64,000 nt of DNA from assembly GCF_963678635.1 (NCBI RefSeq), contig NC_087068.1, positions 560,001-624,000 of the forward strand, given 5' to 3'. The stretch is from Symsagittifera roscoffensis. Its lineage: Eukaryota; Xenacoelomorpha; Acoela; Convolutidae. Both the position numbers and the translations under genes were made by a program. The notes under the pieces were generated by a model, which was not told the DNA's origin, made no database searches, and was given only the letters and a program-made list of their open reading frames with translations. Each line of letters starts with the position of its first letter. Positions within the stretch are counted from its first letter, which is position 1. Below, one piece after another: positions 1 to 10,073 of the stretch.

Positions 1-127
1 TTTCTGGTTAGGGACACAGCTTGTCGGTCTAAAAATCGGGTGTTATTTTCAGATTGATTTGTTGAACTCACATTGACTACTCATCTGTATTCAATTGAAG
101 GAAGAAAACGACATCTCAAAAAGAAAA

Positions 128-211
128 CTCAAGTTGCTCAGGTAAAACTCAAGTTGCTCATACTCAAGTTGCTCAGGTAAAACTCAAGTTGCTAATAAAG
201 CTCAAGTTGCT
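128..211 (+). repeat. Five copies of CTCAAGTTGCT in the leader of the left module
   Basis: The 11-mer CTCAAGTTGCT occurs at 128-138, 148-158, 163-173, 183-193 and 201-211. Some copies are joined by CAGGTAAAA. The cluster ends 17 nt before the ATG at 229, so it would lie in the 5' leader or promoter of the left module. No equivalent was seen upstream of the right module (60,309 onward). The role is unknown; the repetition itself is directly visible. Confidence 0.85.
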
Positions 212-228
212 AAGTTGAAATCACAGAA

Positions 229-3200
229 ATGGCAGATCGATTCTGGAAGTCCATGCCATCGGCTCTGAAAAAGCCCACACTTGACGAATTGTACAGGCGG
301 CTGAGGGACCTGTATTATACTCAAGTGGACGAGAGAATGGCAGTGATGCTGAATGCCATCCTCCAATTGGAGGAACAGGGCGAGTGTCGGGAGTCTGCGA
401 CGGAAGCGGTTTTGATGGTAGGCTACACCAATGATGGAGTGTCCAATCAAGAACAAACCAGATGGCTGTCCTGGAACGTGGATGGGGCGATAAGGGGGTT
501 CGATTTGGCGAGGAACCCTGGCCTGAACAACAATACGGAGTATGGCGCGGGGGAATTCCCACTGCCGGTCAGACCATCAGTCAGGTCCACGAGCCAGAGT
601 ACGAGTAAAGTACTATCGATGACACGGGCACAGCAGACGGGGGAAGCTTATCCGGACGTCAGTGCCATGCAGAGAGAACTCGAGAAAACCCAGCGGGAAA
701 GAAACAAGGCGAACCTCGACCGGGATCAAGCGGTGCTTGAGAGGGACCAAGCGCGGAGAGAACTGGACATGATGAGGGCTGAGCGGCTACAGGCAGAAAG
801 GGTGCGGGAGAATGCCGCGAATTGTGAGCAGCTGAAGCAGGCTCTCGAGAGAGATCAGGCAAAACTTGAGAGGATCCAGCGACAACAACGCGAGCTCGAT
901 ATGCAGAAAGGGGCTAGGCCCAAAGAACGGGTAGTGACTGTCTCAAGGCCAGAGTCACGCATGGAGGTAGATGAAGCTCCTAGGTCAAAGGGACGATTCA
1001 ACCTCGATCGTGCGGCTCAGGAACATATGAACGAGGGGCTGGAGGTATGGATCCCACCCGAATCAGCATCTTCCCTGCGCGGAATGGAGACTCAAGTAAT
1101 ACGACCATTGATGGACGTCGCGCTGCCTGGATATACGCCGAGTTCGACCCCGGGTAGTAGTCAGGTGAGTGGCAGCTCGTCACGATTGAAAGAGTTGCAC
1201 GAGCGGCTACAGCTGAGGAGTCGAGAGGGTTCGGCAAGAGCGGACTTACCCTCGACGTGGGGGGAGCAACCTGTCAGGAGTGTGGTGATCTCAAGCTACA
1301 AGAAGAACACGGAAGGGAGATATCGCAAGCACAATCGGATAGACTGGAACGCGGCGCAGAGGGAGAGGAGAGATTGCTTCCACGACGCGACTTGGGTGGA
1401 GTACTTCACGCATCCGCGAGTGCCTGAAGGCGTGGTTCACTTGATCATTGGGGACAGCTTACTGCGGGTGCTGACCCGGATCCAGTCCCATTGGCAAACG
1501 GGAATCTTGAGCTTCGCCGGAGCCGCAACGCCGCAGATGTTAGCGACACTTGAGATGTTAGGGATGGTGAGTGTATACACGGTCACCCTGATGGTCGGGA
1601 CGAATGATGTGTCCAGGGGGGAAGCAAGGAAGGTGACAAGGCTGCACGAAAAGATGAGCTGCATTCTCGAGGAAATACGGATCCAAATGGATCCGTCCAT
1701 TCTCACGGTATGTACTGTTCCCTACAACATGGGAGCGGATCAACATGCAGTGGAGATGAACACAAAAGTGCGAGGCCTGAACGAAGCAATCAAGAAGGTA
1801 CATCAAAGGAGTGTCCTTCCCCTTAGGCTACTGGACGTGGCTGAACAAATGGAGCTATCCTCTTTCCCTGACGATGCATCTGCGGATGGCATTCACTTTG
1901 ATAGGCCCAGAGGGGTGGAGTGGTTGAACAACGTCTTCCAAAGACACATATGTGCGCTAGAGGCAGAATTGCTGGAGACAGCACAGGTCACGTTCGGACC
2001 ACCTCCAAACCCACCCTTCTTCAACCCGAGGTCTTTGTCCAGTCGCTTAGGCGAGAGAGCCGATTCTAGAGACAGTTTGAGGAACAGCCGGACCAAGTTA
2101 CCGAGCACCACACCCATGGAAGCAGATGAAGCGATATCAGCAACTCCTCAAGGGTCGATAATATCCTCAGTGGTGGTTGCGGAGAAGAAGAGGTCAGAGA
2201 AGCCACTGGAGACCAGCAGGTCGAAATATGAGGAGAAGGTCAAGGAACTGGATCTGGAGGATCTGGAATGTAGGCAGGAGCTAGCGAGAGCTTTGGGTCT
2301 GGAACAGGTGTCACACGAAGACTTAGGGAGACACCAGTGCGTGGACTGGTTGAAGGCTCATGAAACACATTTCTCGAGAGCGAAGTTGATGGAGACGGCG
2401 GATCTGACTGGAATTCCCACAAAATCGGTGATGGGACCGATCAATTACAGACCTCTCAAGTCATTAGGGAACCCGGGATTGGTGGTGGAGCCTCCAAAGC
2501 ACCGAACCAGCATTGCCAGAATTAGAGTGGCCACTCCAGCACAGTTGAGAGTGGTAGACAAACTGATGGACCCGAGAGAAATGGAGTTACCAGACGCCGC
2601 ATATGAAGGCGCAAAATTAGCCAATGACCCCCGATACGGGAAACCCTGCGGGCAGGCGCAGTTGGCCAAAACCTTAGCAGTTTACGACAGGGCAAACCCG
2701 GCTGCAGCAAGGGTGGTTATCGTGGCAGGATCAGATTTTGAAGGAACGTCTCCCAAGTTGTTTTGGCCAGAAACCCTGATATATGCCTTGCCGGGAGCGG
2801 AGCTGAACCAGATGTTGACCCTGGTGGTGGCAATGAAGTCAGAAATGCCCTGCGAACCTGAGTTACTGCTGTTTGCAGGGATGAACGATCATCTGCATGC
2901 GACGGGATTTCTTGAGCAGCTCAAGGGTGGTGAGCCTACGCCGAAGAGGATCTGGGAGGCCATCCAGACATTATTCGCGGCCATAAATGAAGTACAAGAG
3001 AATGTTGCCTCAAGATTCGGCTCCAAGAGAAAAGTGGCGTTCACAACATCCCCCGGGTACTCGAGCATGCCGCTTGCTCTGCAATTTGTGTACGCGATCT
3101 TGATCTTGATCGCAGAGGGGAATGGGTGGCGAGTCCTGATGGCAGCTCCCAACCGAGAATTGGAACCGGCGAACTTGAGACTGCGCAAATCAGAACTCGC

Positions 3201-4266
3201 GGCGGCATGGGCGGATATCTCCCATGCGTTGAGAGGCTTTTACGAGTTAGCCGACATCCTCATCGTATTAGACGAGGTCCTCCTATTGGAGATATCTAAC
3301 TTCGCTAGGCAACTTAAGCTCAGCCCGATCATGAGGGACGATCATCCAGTGGTAGCTCACCTGACGGCTAGTCTGTGGTTTCGGGACATGGAGTTGACCA
3401 TCACGAGCTCAACCAGCCGATCTAGAGGGCCAAATAATGAAAGGAAGAACGTGGCCGCATCGGAGAAGCAACTAGAGTCGATGGTGCATCGGTTGGCACA
3501 AGAGGGAGGCAAGTGGCCCTTCTTAACACCAAGGTTGGAAAACGCCACGGGGAAAACAAGAGAGGATGCGCCGCTTCTGGTGAAGCAGATCTGGGACTTT
3601 CTTGAGGAGCAACTGGGAAAGGCTGAGGAGAGGGAGATGACGGTTGGCAGGTTCGTCACAGCAGCCAATGAGGTCACAATTGGAGGGTTCTGGAGGGAGC
3701 ACGCGAAGGGTGAGCTAAGGACGAGGAGGGATCATGAGATTCTCGAGTTCTTGAGTCCTTGTTGGGGAAAAGAGTTCCTGACCGAAGTGTACAGCGCGAA
3801 GGAGACTATCTTCAAAGCGTTCATGCAGGAGGTATTGAATATGCCTATCAGTCTGTTGCTGGCTCTGTATCTGGTCTACACGAGATACTTGTTTAATATG
3901 GGCCCAGCATACATGTTCAGTCGTGGCGTGGGTACCCTCAGAATAGACGGGTACTTGACGTTAGTGCTTCTGACCCACGGTGAACTAGCGTCATTCCACC
4001 GATTGATGAGGTACGGGGAGCCCCTGTCGATGGGAAGAACACACTCGAGTATTGAGACCTACTCGTACAAGTGTGCGGCCGGGCTAAGGACACTGTTAGT
4101 GCAGTATCTACTGATGCAAAACAGGTACCTGACTGGTGAAGAAAAGAGCCCGAAGACAAGAGAGGAATGGAGAAGAGTGAATGGAGGCATGCCCCTATTG
4201 ACGGACCTGTGCCTGGCCATGAGATCGGACCCCATGGGCATGACCGGGGGCTGGGGGAGGTCGTGA
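229..4266 (+). CDS. Left module ORF1: coiled-coil protein with two SGNH/GDSL hydrolase-like domains
   Basis: 1345 aa. A conserved N-terminal domain (about 10-120, ending in a G-E-F-P-L-P-V motif) is followed by a charged, predicted coiled coil (about 140-235). An SGNH hydrolase domain follows: block I I-I-G-D-S-L with Ser410, block III G-T-N-D at 457-460, and block V D-G-I-H-F at 553-557. All expected catalytic positions are present. A second SGNH-like domain (about 825-1010) has A-G-S-D in place of G-D-S and G-M-N-D at 884-887, so it probably lacks the nucleophile. The C-terminal part (1010-1320) is conserved in the right copy but not recognised. SGNH proteins are typically esterases or lipases; the substrate is unknown. 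The ATG at 229 follows a leader repeat and matches the start of the right copy. The last ~20 residues are probably out of the ancestral frame. It is unspliced and GC-richer than the flanking DNA, which suggests a mobile element rather than a host gene. Confidence 0.85.
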   Translation: MADRFWKSMPSALKKPTLDELYRRLRDLYYTQVDERMAVMLNAILQLEEQGECRESATEAVLMVGYTNDGVSNQEQTRWLSWNVDGAIRGFDLARNPGLNNNTEYGAGEFPLPVRPSVRSTSQSTSKVLSMTRAQQTGEAYPDVSAMQRELEKTQRERNKANLDRDQAVLERDQARRELDMMRAERLQAERVRENAANCEQLKQALERDQAKLERIQRQQRELDMQKGARPKERVVTVSRPESRMEVDEAPRSKGRFNLDRAAQEHMNEGLEVWIPPESASSLRGMETQVIRPLMDVALPGYTPSSTPGSSQVSGSSSRLKELHERLQLRSREGSARADLPSTWGEQPVRSVVISSYKKNTEGRYRKHNRIDWNAAQRERRDCFHDATWVEYFTHPRVPEGVVHLIIGDSLLRVLTRIQSHWQTGILSFAGAATPQMLATLEMLGMVSVYTVTLMVGTNDVSRGEARKVTRLHEKMSCILEEIRIQMDPSILTVCTVPYNMGADQHAVEMNTKVRGLNEAIKKVHQRSVLPLRLLDVAEQMELSSFPDDASADGIHFDRPRGVEWLNNVFQRHICALEAELLETAQVTFGPPPNPPFFNPRSLSSRLGERADSRDSLRNSRTKLPSTTPMEADEAISATPQGSIISSVVVAEKKRSEKPLETSRSKYEEKVKELDLEDLECRQELARALGLEQVSHEDLGRHQCVDWLKAHETHFSRAKLMETADLTGIPTKSVMGPINYRPLKSLGNPGLVVEPPKHRTSIARIRVATPAQLRVVDKLMDPREMELPDAAYEGAKLANDPRYGKPCGQAQLAKTLAVYDRANPAAARVVIVAGSDFEGTSPKLFWPETLIYALPGAELNQMLTLVVAMKSEMPCEPELLLFAGMNDHLHATGFLEQLKGGEPTPKRIWEAIQTLFAAINEVQENVASRFGSKRKVAFTTSPGYSSMPLALQFVYAILILIAEGNGWRVLMAAPNRELEPANLRLRKSELAAAWADISHALRGFYELADILIVLDEVLLLEISNFARQLKLSPIMRDDHPVVAHLTASLWFRDMELTITSSTSRSRGPNNERKNVAASEKQLESMVHRLAQEGGKWPFLTPRLENATGKTREDAPLLVKQIWDFLEEQLGKAEEREMTVGRFVTAANEVTIGGFWREHAKGELRTRRDHEILEFLSPCWGKEFLTEVYSAKETIFKAFMQEVLNMPISLLLALYLVYTRYLFNMGPAYMFSRGVGTLRIDGYLTLVLLTHGELASFHRLMRYGEPLSMGRTHSSIETYSYKCAAGLRTLLVQYLLMQNRYLTGEEKSPKTREEWRRVNGGMPLLTDLCLAMRSDPMGMTGGWGRS

Positions 4267-4312
4267 CCTGTATCTATGGACCGGCCTCACGTTTGCATTC
4301 CCAGACCCTCTG

Positions 4313-4783
4313 GTGACGGCTTATCGATACTCGGTGACCCACGTGAGCCTCATAAGCGTATTGGATGGAACGACAGTTAACTGGTGTCAGCAAGAGGTGC
4401 TAAGGGCACAGATGAGCAACACGGGGCTCTTTGGAAAGGTGAAGGATCCGGAGTTGATCGTGTACAGTTTCCGAGGACAACTGCAATGCCGGATGGGAGG
4501 CAAGCGCGAGGGCCCCATCGAAACTTACCCCAAGTTCTGGAACTTGAATCCCTTGACAGCCAATGGGCGAGAAATCTTGAGAGTTCCTGCATGGACGAAA
4601 AGCTTCGAGCTAGTGAAAAAGGAGCTAGAGGCGATATTGGAGAAAGAGGTCCTGCCAGCGAGCATTCCTGAGTTCCCCATAGTGAGGAGAATGACCCTGG
4701 GGATGAACAGTTCCCTGGTAGTGCCGTCCCCTTACGCGAGAATCACAACCGAAGAACGGCAGAAGGAGTTTACCGACGGCTGA
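4313..4783 (+). pseudogene. Left module ORF2 fragment, unrecognised family
   Basis: A 156-codon frame homologous to the N-terminal half of the right-copy ORF at 55,335-56,207. Shared motifs include L-x-S-V-x-D near the start, a Cys-Arg-Met-Gly motif, P-K-x-W-N-L and a P-x-x-R-R-M-x-L-G motif. The homologous N-terminal stretch lies upstream in other frames (about 4,200-4,312), and the homologous C-terminal half lies downstream in the frame of the next ORF. The fragment is therefore bounded by frame changes and not by real gene ends. It has no ATG at its start (GTG at 4313). No known domain was recognised. It is best read as a middle piece of a longer ancestral frame. Confidence 0.7.
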
Positions 4784-4862
4784 GATCCGCTCTTCATCGG
4801 CTACACTGTATTTCCATACCAGCGATGCGAAGATAAATTCATGGACAACTCAAGCCAAAAAA

Positions 4863-6758
4863 ATGAGAGGGTCGATGCCCCCGAAATTCGAGGTGCGAGA
4901 TACCTTGAGAGTACTTGAGCGGGCAAGTCTAGAGAACCAGTTGCCAGCATGGGACGACGGCAGGATGATAGTGAATGAAGGGCATATCGCACTGAAAGCA
5001 GACGAGATGCTGTTTGCCACAAGGAGATACCGGGCACCTTACGGACTAGAGCAGGTGGAAAGGAATCAGGAAGGAAAAAAGCTGGATGCAGCAGGTCCAT
5101 TGTATGTGGCACGGACAGAGCACAAGGGGACGAATCCAACGACACCATCACCTCTTTCGGTGGACACCCCTGGGGATAAAAGGAGTGGCACCGTAGAAGA
5201 TCGATTCAAGAGGATTCTTGAGAGAAGAGAAGCAGAGTCGGGAGACGAGAGCATGGATGAAACTCTCAGTGAGGCAGGAGAAGATATGGAGGTGGGAAAC
5301 ACACCGGAGCGGAAGCCAGCGGAGGAGGAGTTCACTGCGCAGGAACTGTTGAAGGATCTGAGTGAAGAAAACTGGGCAGATACCCCCACGCCACCTCTGA
5401 CCTCATCCCCCCGCAAGGACCCAGAGGTGTCATTGACGAGCGAGAATCCCAACATGGGGATGATCTTCTTGAGTGCGGAGAGAAGGGAGAAGAATACCTT
5501 CGAGGGAAACAGAGACGCCTTCCTGGGCACTCTGAACGAAGATGCTTGGGAAGAATTCTTGAGCGATTTCAATCGAGAGGTGGATGAGGACACCACATTG
5601 GACAATTTTAAAGAGGAACTGTGGGACACAGTGGTGAAGTTCGGTGAACCTGTCCTGATGGGGACGGGTTTAGAGGAGAAAGCTAGAGGAGAATTGCTGA
5701 GCAAGATGGTCGAGTTGAGGAAAACATCAAAAAAGACCAGAGAAGACAAATGTAAAGACAGCTCTACTCCGAAACAGAAAACTGACAATAAAATAATTAA
5801 ATATACAAGGGGGGATAAGGTGGGAACTAGTAATATGATTAAAAGTACTAATATCCTTAAGGCTCGAGCAGGGGGGAGGCAAGAGTTGGTTGGAGAGAAG
5901 GAAGTTGAATCAGTGATGATAACGACGACACCCCCGAATAAAGACGTGAGGTCTCGCAAGAGGAAGAGAGACGTGGAGGGATTGGGCAGTCCTTCAGCTG
6001 ACGCGGTCTCGGAAAAGGACTTGAGAGAGACGGCCCCCATGGTTCTGGCGCGATGGAAGACGGCAGCCTACAAGAGTAGCTATGAACCGAGGAAACTGCT
6101 CGACATAGAAAAAGAAATGGAAAACCCCACTAGCTCAGTGACGGAGGAAGATTTCAAACCTCAGAGAATAAAAATGAAGCGAGGTTCGACGAGCGGGCAG
6201 ACCTGGGAGGTAGACGTTGGTAAAGAATGGGTCTCAAGTGAACATCAGGCTATTGGGAAACAAGTGACCACCGATCCTCTTGAGAAGAATAAAACCAGAA
6301 ATACCTCCCGACCGTGGTGGATAGCCCTTGGGACATTGAAGGAAAGGGAAGGCTGCTTGAAGAAATTGAACAGTGGAGTAGCACGCAAACGACACAGTTG
6401 GGCCACCCAGCAGAAGGCTGAGGTTAACAAGATAGAATTGGCGATTCAGCTGAAGAGATCCTGGCAAAACTTAGTGAAGGATCATTTTGAAGAGGCCATG
6501 AGGACACCCTCATCGGCACCGCCGCTGATGGCGAATCCCTTCATCAGGACTGCAGGACAACTGATGTTCGCGTGGAGCCTGTTGGGGATAGAGCTGGAGA
6601 CACTGACTTCGTACGATAAGTTGAAGCTGGGAGGCAAAAACCTAGAGATATATCGAATGCTGATGCAGCACGTAGCCAAGGGACAACTCAGGCTTGAGTC
6701 TGGCAAGAAGGAAAGATGCAACCTGTTTCTTGAGATGGACGATGTCGATGATGACTGA
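4863..6758 (+). CDS. Left module ORF3: acidic/basic low-complexity protein, unrecognised
   Basis: 631 aa, with ATG at 4863. The first ~70 residues match the C-terminal part of right-copy ORF2, the middle matches right-copy ORF3 (54,048-55,316), and the last ~100 match the start of right-copy ORF4. One left frame thus spans three right frames. An acidic Ser/Thr-rich stretch (about 85-190) is followed by a conserved segment rich in Trp and Phe (about 200-290). A Lys/Arg-rich region (about 290-390), plausibly nucleic-acid binding, comes next, then a conserved motif of the form F/Y-x-P-x-R-I-x-M-x-x (about 435-445). No enzyme motif was recognised. The last ~20 codons overlap the next ORF, marking a frame change near 6,694-6,758. 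Confidence 0.7.
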   Translation: MRGSMPPKFEVRDTLRVLERASLENQLPAWDDGRMIVNEGHIALKADEMLFATRRYRAPYGLEQVERNQEGKKLDAAGPLYVARTEHKGTNPTTPSPLSVDTPGDKRSGTVEDRFKRILERREAESGDESMDETLSEAGEDMEVGNTPERKPAEEEFTAQELLKDLSEENWADTPTPPLTSSPRKDPEVSLTSENPNMGMIFLSAERREKNTFEGNRDAFLGTLNEDAWEEFLSDFNREVDEDTTLDNFKEELWDTVVKFGEPVLMGTGLEEKARGELLSKMVELRKTSKKTREDKCKDSSTPKQKTDNKIIKYTRGDKVGTSNMIKSTNILKARAGGRQELVGEKEVESVMITTTPPNKDVRSRKRKRDVEGLGSPSADAVSEKDLRETAPMVLARWKTAAYKSSYEPRKLLDIEKEMENPTSSVTEEDFKPQRIKMKRGSTSGQTWEVDVGKEWVSSEHQAIGKQVTTDPLEKNKTRNTSRPWWIALGTLKEREGCLKKLNSGVARKRHSWATQQKAEVNKIELAIQLKRSWQNLVKDHFEEAMRTPSSAPPLMANPFIRTAGQLMFAWSLLGIELETLTSYDKLKLGGKNLEIYRMLMQHVAKGQLRLESGKKERCNLFLEMDDVDDD

Positions 6759-9075
6759 CAGTACCATCCTAGCATGTCATCAGAAAGCAGTTGGAAGCAA
6801 GACGCTGGAAAGGAGAGTCTCCACAGTCATCTTGAATGTGTACCAGAGTACTGGAATAGAGAGGGAGGATGGTTCTAGGCAATCTCTGGAGAGCCATAGG
6901 AAGTTAGATGAGATACGAAGGTTCTACAACAAGAAGTTCGAGGAGAAACACGACGTTCACCGCAACCTGGCTTCGTCAGGGGAGTACTTAAAACTCAACA
7001 AAAAGGGAGAGTACCAGTATGTTTCTGGAGTGATGGGAATGGCGTACAACCCCTTCTTGGACTTGGAAGCCGGAGGTGCCCACAGAAACTATGAGGTGGC
7101 GGAGCTACTGAAGTTCTGGACAGAGAAGATAATGGAAATAGACACTGTGGAGAGAGAGAGACCTAGCCTGGGTCTGATTCTCGAGAGAACGCCGGAAGTG
7201 ATAAGTGTGCCACGCTCAAGTAAAAGAGTGGAACTAAAAATGGGCAACGGGAATGGCGCGTTGACCAAGAATCTGGGAGTGGTATGGAAATTACTCAGAC
7301 CCTCCTGGTGTCCACATCCCCACGCGAGCCTGATTGAGGAGGTCACTGAGCGAGTGAGATTGGCACCGACAGAGGATGAGGATTTGGCGACCTTGAGTAT
7401 GGTACACAGACTGATCCTGCCTCAGATGAAAGAGTCGAGTGAGGTGACGAGTGGAACAGGGTCGGTGAAGATGATGGAGCCGGGCAGTTGTCTTGATTCG
7501 ACATGTAGCAACGGCGAGCATACTTGTGATGGACGATCGTGCGTCAGGATACAGTCTTTCCAGAGAGAGGACCTCATCACCTGGTTTGAGGATATCACGG
7601 AAAGGGAGAAGAGCGAGATACAGATAGTGGCTGAATGTTACGCGAGTAGCACCGTGAACCTAGCGACAGCCTTGGGATTTTTCTCAAGAATGTGTAGTCT
7701 CCAGTCACTGGAGAGGCTGGAGTCAGAACACCACCTGGTGACCGCGTTGAGCGTGGAATCATGGCCCGGAGTGTTACAAGTGAACCAGAAGCACATCAAG
7801 AGTTGGAAGATTGGACTCGAGGCGGAGATGGGATTTCCCATGAGCGAAGCCTATGGATTGCCTCTAAATGCGAAATCCTTAGTGGGGTCAGTGTTGGCTA
7901 ACCTATGTGGAAGCCACTATCCACTACACATGGCGATGGTGGAGGTGTCCAGCCAGAGGGTATTGATAGACAAAGCCTTCTCAGTGCCCAAGTGCGTGAG
8001 ACTAGCTCGGATGTCACATCATTCACACAAGCTGTTGAGGAAGATCCGAGGAGCAGTACCGAAGGAACAAAGAGACGACTTGAGTGAAATCTGGGGTGAA
8101 GAACTTCTAGGCTTGGAGAACGAAAACACAAGTGATCACGGAAGGCAAAACATGGTGGGGAAACCCGCAATAGGTACTCCAAGCTCGGAAGAAGTCGACG
8201 TGATACACGAGAAAATGATGGAACTTGAGCCTCTCCTAGAAGCCTCGGGAGAACGCAATCTTAGAAGCATCGACCTCACGCATGGGGATTGTCCATGCCA
8301 CTGTCTGGCGCAGACAGTGTGGTACCCAGAACGCGCCAATCTCTGTCTGATCTGGGACATAGAAGAGATTAAGTCGTTGGGACTACCGGAGCATCGACAA
8401 AAGGTGACCATCTTGGTGGTGAGCACGATGCTGGCTCTACGATGGATTAAAGAAAACGTAGCGAAGTATAGAGAATCGAGAACGCCAACAGCTGAGTCGA
8501 TTCATGCGATAGATTACAGCAGGAGACTTGAGTTGTTCGAGACCGCATGCAAGGTATTCGCCATACCAGTGGAGATCAGACATATATGGAGCCGCCTGAG
8601 ATTCTTTCCTTGGTTTCGTGCGACATTAACATCCTGGTTATATGTGGTAACAAAGGACCACATGAGGAAACATCAAAAGGAATATCGACAATTCCAAGCC
8701 GAGATAGGACCAGATGCCTTCAAGAGACCCCTGCTAACCCATCGAAATGCGATCACGACGGGGTGGAAAAGAGTGGGCAGAGTATCCAGAGACAATTCTA
8801 GAGCGAGGGAATCAATACTAGAGGAGGACCTGACGAAGAATATAAGCATGAGTCTTCACAATTCCTTCTGTTTGAACCGGGAGTCGAAGGTAAAGAGCTT
8901 ACCAAATCAATCGAAGAGGTTGCAAGAGCAGAGGGAGTGGATGCGATCCTATAAACAGCTGAAGGCCTGGGAGGAAATTGTGATCAGCTCCGATGACGAA
9001 GAAGCACTGTTGGAACAAATTACAGTGTCAAGAACACCGGTGTCGGGTACCTCGAGGGCGAAGGACATGAGGTGA
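6694..9075 (+). CDS. Left module ORF4: large conserved protein, unrecognised
   Basis: 793 aa, homologous to the right-copy ORFs at 53,504-54,058 (its C-terminal part), 52,991-53,461 and 51,441-52,994, in that order. Conserved landmarks are G-M-A-Y-N-P-F, P-S-W-C-P-H-P, A-L-G-F, S-V-P-K-C-V-R-L-A-R-M-S, T-H-G-x-x-P-C-H-C-L-A-Q-T, F-P/M-P-W-F-R-A and L-T-H-R-N-A. The Cys/His-rich C-H-C-L motif and the invariant Trp residues suggest a folded, metal-binding or structural protein. I recognise no known family. The first ~40 residues (before the segment matching the right copy in frame) probably belong to the old frame of ORF3. A Ser-Ser-Asp-Asp-Glu-Glu acidic tail occurs near the end; a similar acidic tail is present in the right copy. 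Confidence 0.75.
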   Translation: MSLARRKDATCFLRWTMSMMTDSTILACHQKAVGSKTLERRVSTVILNVYQSTGIEREDGSRQSLESHRKLDEIRRFYNKKFEEKHDVHRNLASSGEYLKLNKKGEYQYVSGVMGMAYNPFLDLEAGGAHRNYEVAELLKFWTEKIMEIDTVERERPSLGLILERTPEVISVPRSSKRVELKMGNGNGALTKNLGVVWKLLRPSWCPHPHASLIEEVTERVRLAPTEDEDLATLSMVHRLILPQMKESSEVTSGTGSVKMMEPGSCLDSTCSNGEHTCDGRSCVRIQSFQREDLITWFEDITEREKSEIQIVAECYASSTVNLATALGFFSRMCSLQSLERLESEHHLVTALSVESWPGVLQVNQKHIKSWKIGLEAEMGFPMSEAYGLPLNAKSLVGSVLANLCGSHYPLHMAMVEVSSQRVLIDKAFSVPKCVRLARMSHHSHKLLRKIRGAVPKEQRDDLSEIWGEELLGLENENTSDHGRQNMVGKPAIGTPSSEEVDVIHEKMMELEPLLEASGERNLRSIDLTHGDCPCHCLAQTVWYPERANLCLIWDIEEIKSLGLPEHRQKVTILVVSTMLALRWIKENVAKYRESRTPTAESIHAIDYSRRLELFETACKVFAIPVEIRHIWSRLRFFPWFRATLTSWLYVVTKDHMRKHQKEYRQFQAEIGPDAFKRPLLTHRNAITTGWKRVGRVSRDNSRARESILEEDLTKNISMSLHNSFCLNRESKVKSLPNQSKRLQEQREWMRSYKQLKAWEEIVISSDDEEALLEQITVSRTPVSGTSRAKDMR

Positions 9076-9483
9076 GCCGGTGGCTCGAGGGGAAAATTCT
9101 AGAGTCTTGAGTCTTGAGAGGGAGGGGGCTCGAGGGTGAACTCGGATGAAAACTGGGTTCACGAAAAAGAAATTTTAGACGAATAGGATATTGTTTTAGA
9201 TATGGATGATAGATCTATTATATAAATCAGAATGATGCATGACAATTTCCTGACTGAATAGGAAAAGAGATTTTAAAAATACCAGCTTAAAACGCGGGGA
9301 TTCATGGGTGCAGGTGTGTGCAGATTTTGATTGCTGTTTAGCGATAGCGTGAAAATTTTATATGGTTGTGAATTTTGAAAGGTAGATAAGCTTAAGTCCG
9401 ATGCAAACTTCTGTAAATGACCACTGGCACTGTATCTTGAGCAACACTCGGTTCTCTGGGACTCACTGGCAGATGACAACACA

Positions 9484-9522
9484 CGATGGGGACATCGGTC
9501 TCGAGTCCGGGGAGTATGTGCC
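9484..9522 (+). promoter_or_regulatory. Hairpin with GGGA loop followed by GTCCGGGGAGTATGTGCC
   Basis: Stem CGATG (9,484-9,488), loop GGGA (9,489-9,492), stem CATCG (9,493-9,497). Seven nt later comes GTCCGGGGAGTATGTGCC (9,505-9,522), an 18-nt exact match to the minus strand at 50,686-50,703. The right copy has the same loop with a different but still paired stem. The function is unknown. Confidence 0.7.
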
Positions 9523-9703
9523 AGTCGGTCATGTCTGGAGGTTTGACCTTGAGAAACGCGTAATTTTGGAGTGAAGTTTTGATTTTGAAAATTTCGAATG
9601 GAGTCAGTCATGCTCAGTTTTCTCGAACCAACTGAAAACAAAAAAGTGAAAAGTCAGAACGACCGAATTAACAATTGCGGGAAACTACTCAAGAAAAAAG
9701 CAG

Positions 9704-9724
9704 GAAATTGCTATTCGCAATTTC
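9704..9724. other. Perfect 8-bp stem-loop
   Basis: GAAATTGC, a 5-nt loop, then GCAATTTC. It lies about 200 nt downstream of the GGGA hairpin. The right copy has an unrelated-sequence 9-bp hairpin at a roughly similar place (50,408-50,434). Confidence 0.6.
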
Positions 9725-10073
9725 TCGATACGAAATAATCAGAGAGTAGAGCTGTCTTATCCTGAAAACAGGAGAATAGAATACAGACTTGAGAAAGGAC
9801 GACTATTCAAACGGAAAGGAGTGAACATTCAATGGAAGAGTGGACAACTCGAGTGTCCCAATGGTTCATTCAGAAACTTTGATTCTTGAGACAGAACTTA
9901 CTTCTGTTGTTAAAACTAATTAGCATCAAACTTATTCAGTTATATTATTTAGTTCTCAAGCTGCTTATCTTTTAGTTACTCCTCATACTCAAGTGCATCG
10001 ACATGTGAGTTCTCAATTTAAATATCTCGAGTGTATTTTATGATAGTTATGTTGAGATAAGGCGAGTTTTAGG

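Noticed and set aside
5066-6040. 324-codon open frame on - opposite left ORF3
   Set aside because: Antisense shadow of a conserved + frame. Its Ser/Leu-rich content mirrors the acidic/basic + sequence, and the right copy has no equivalent.
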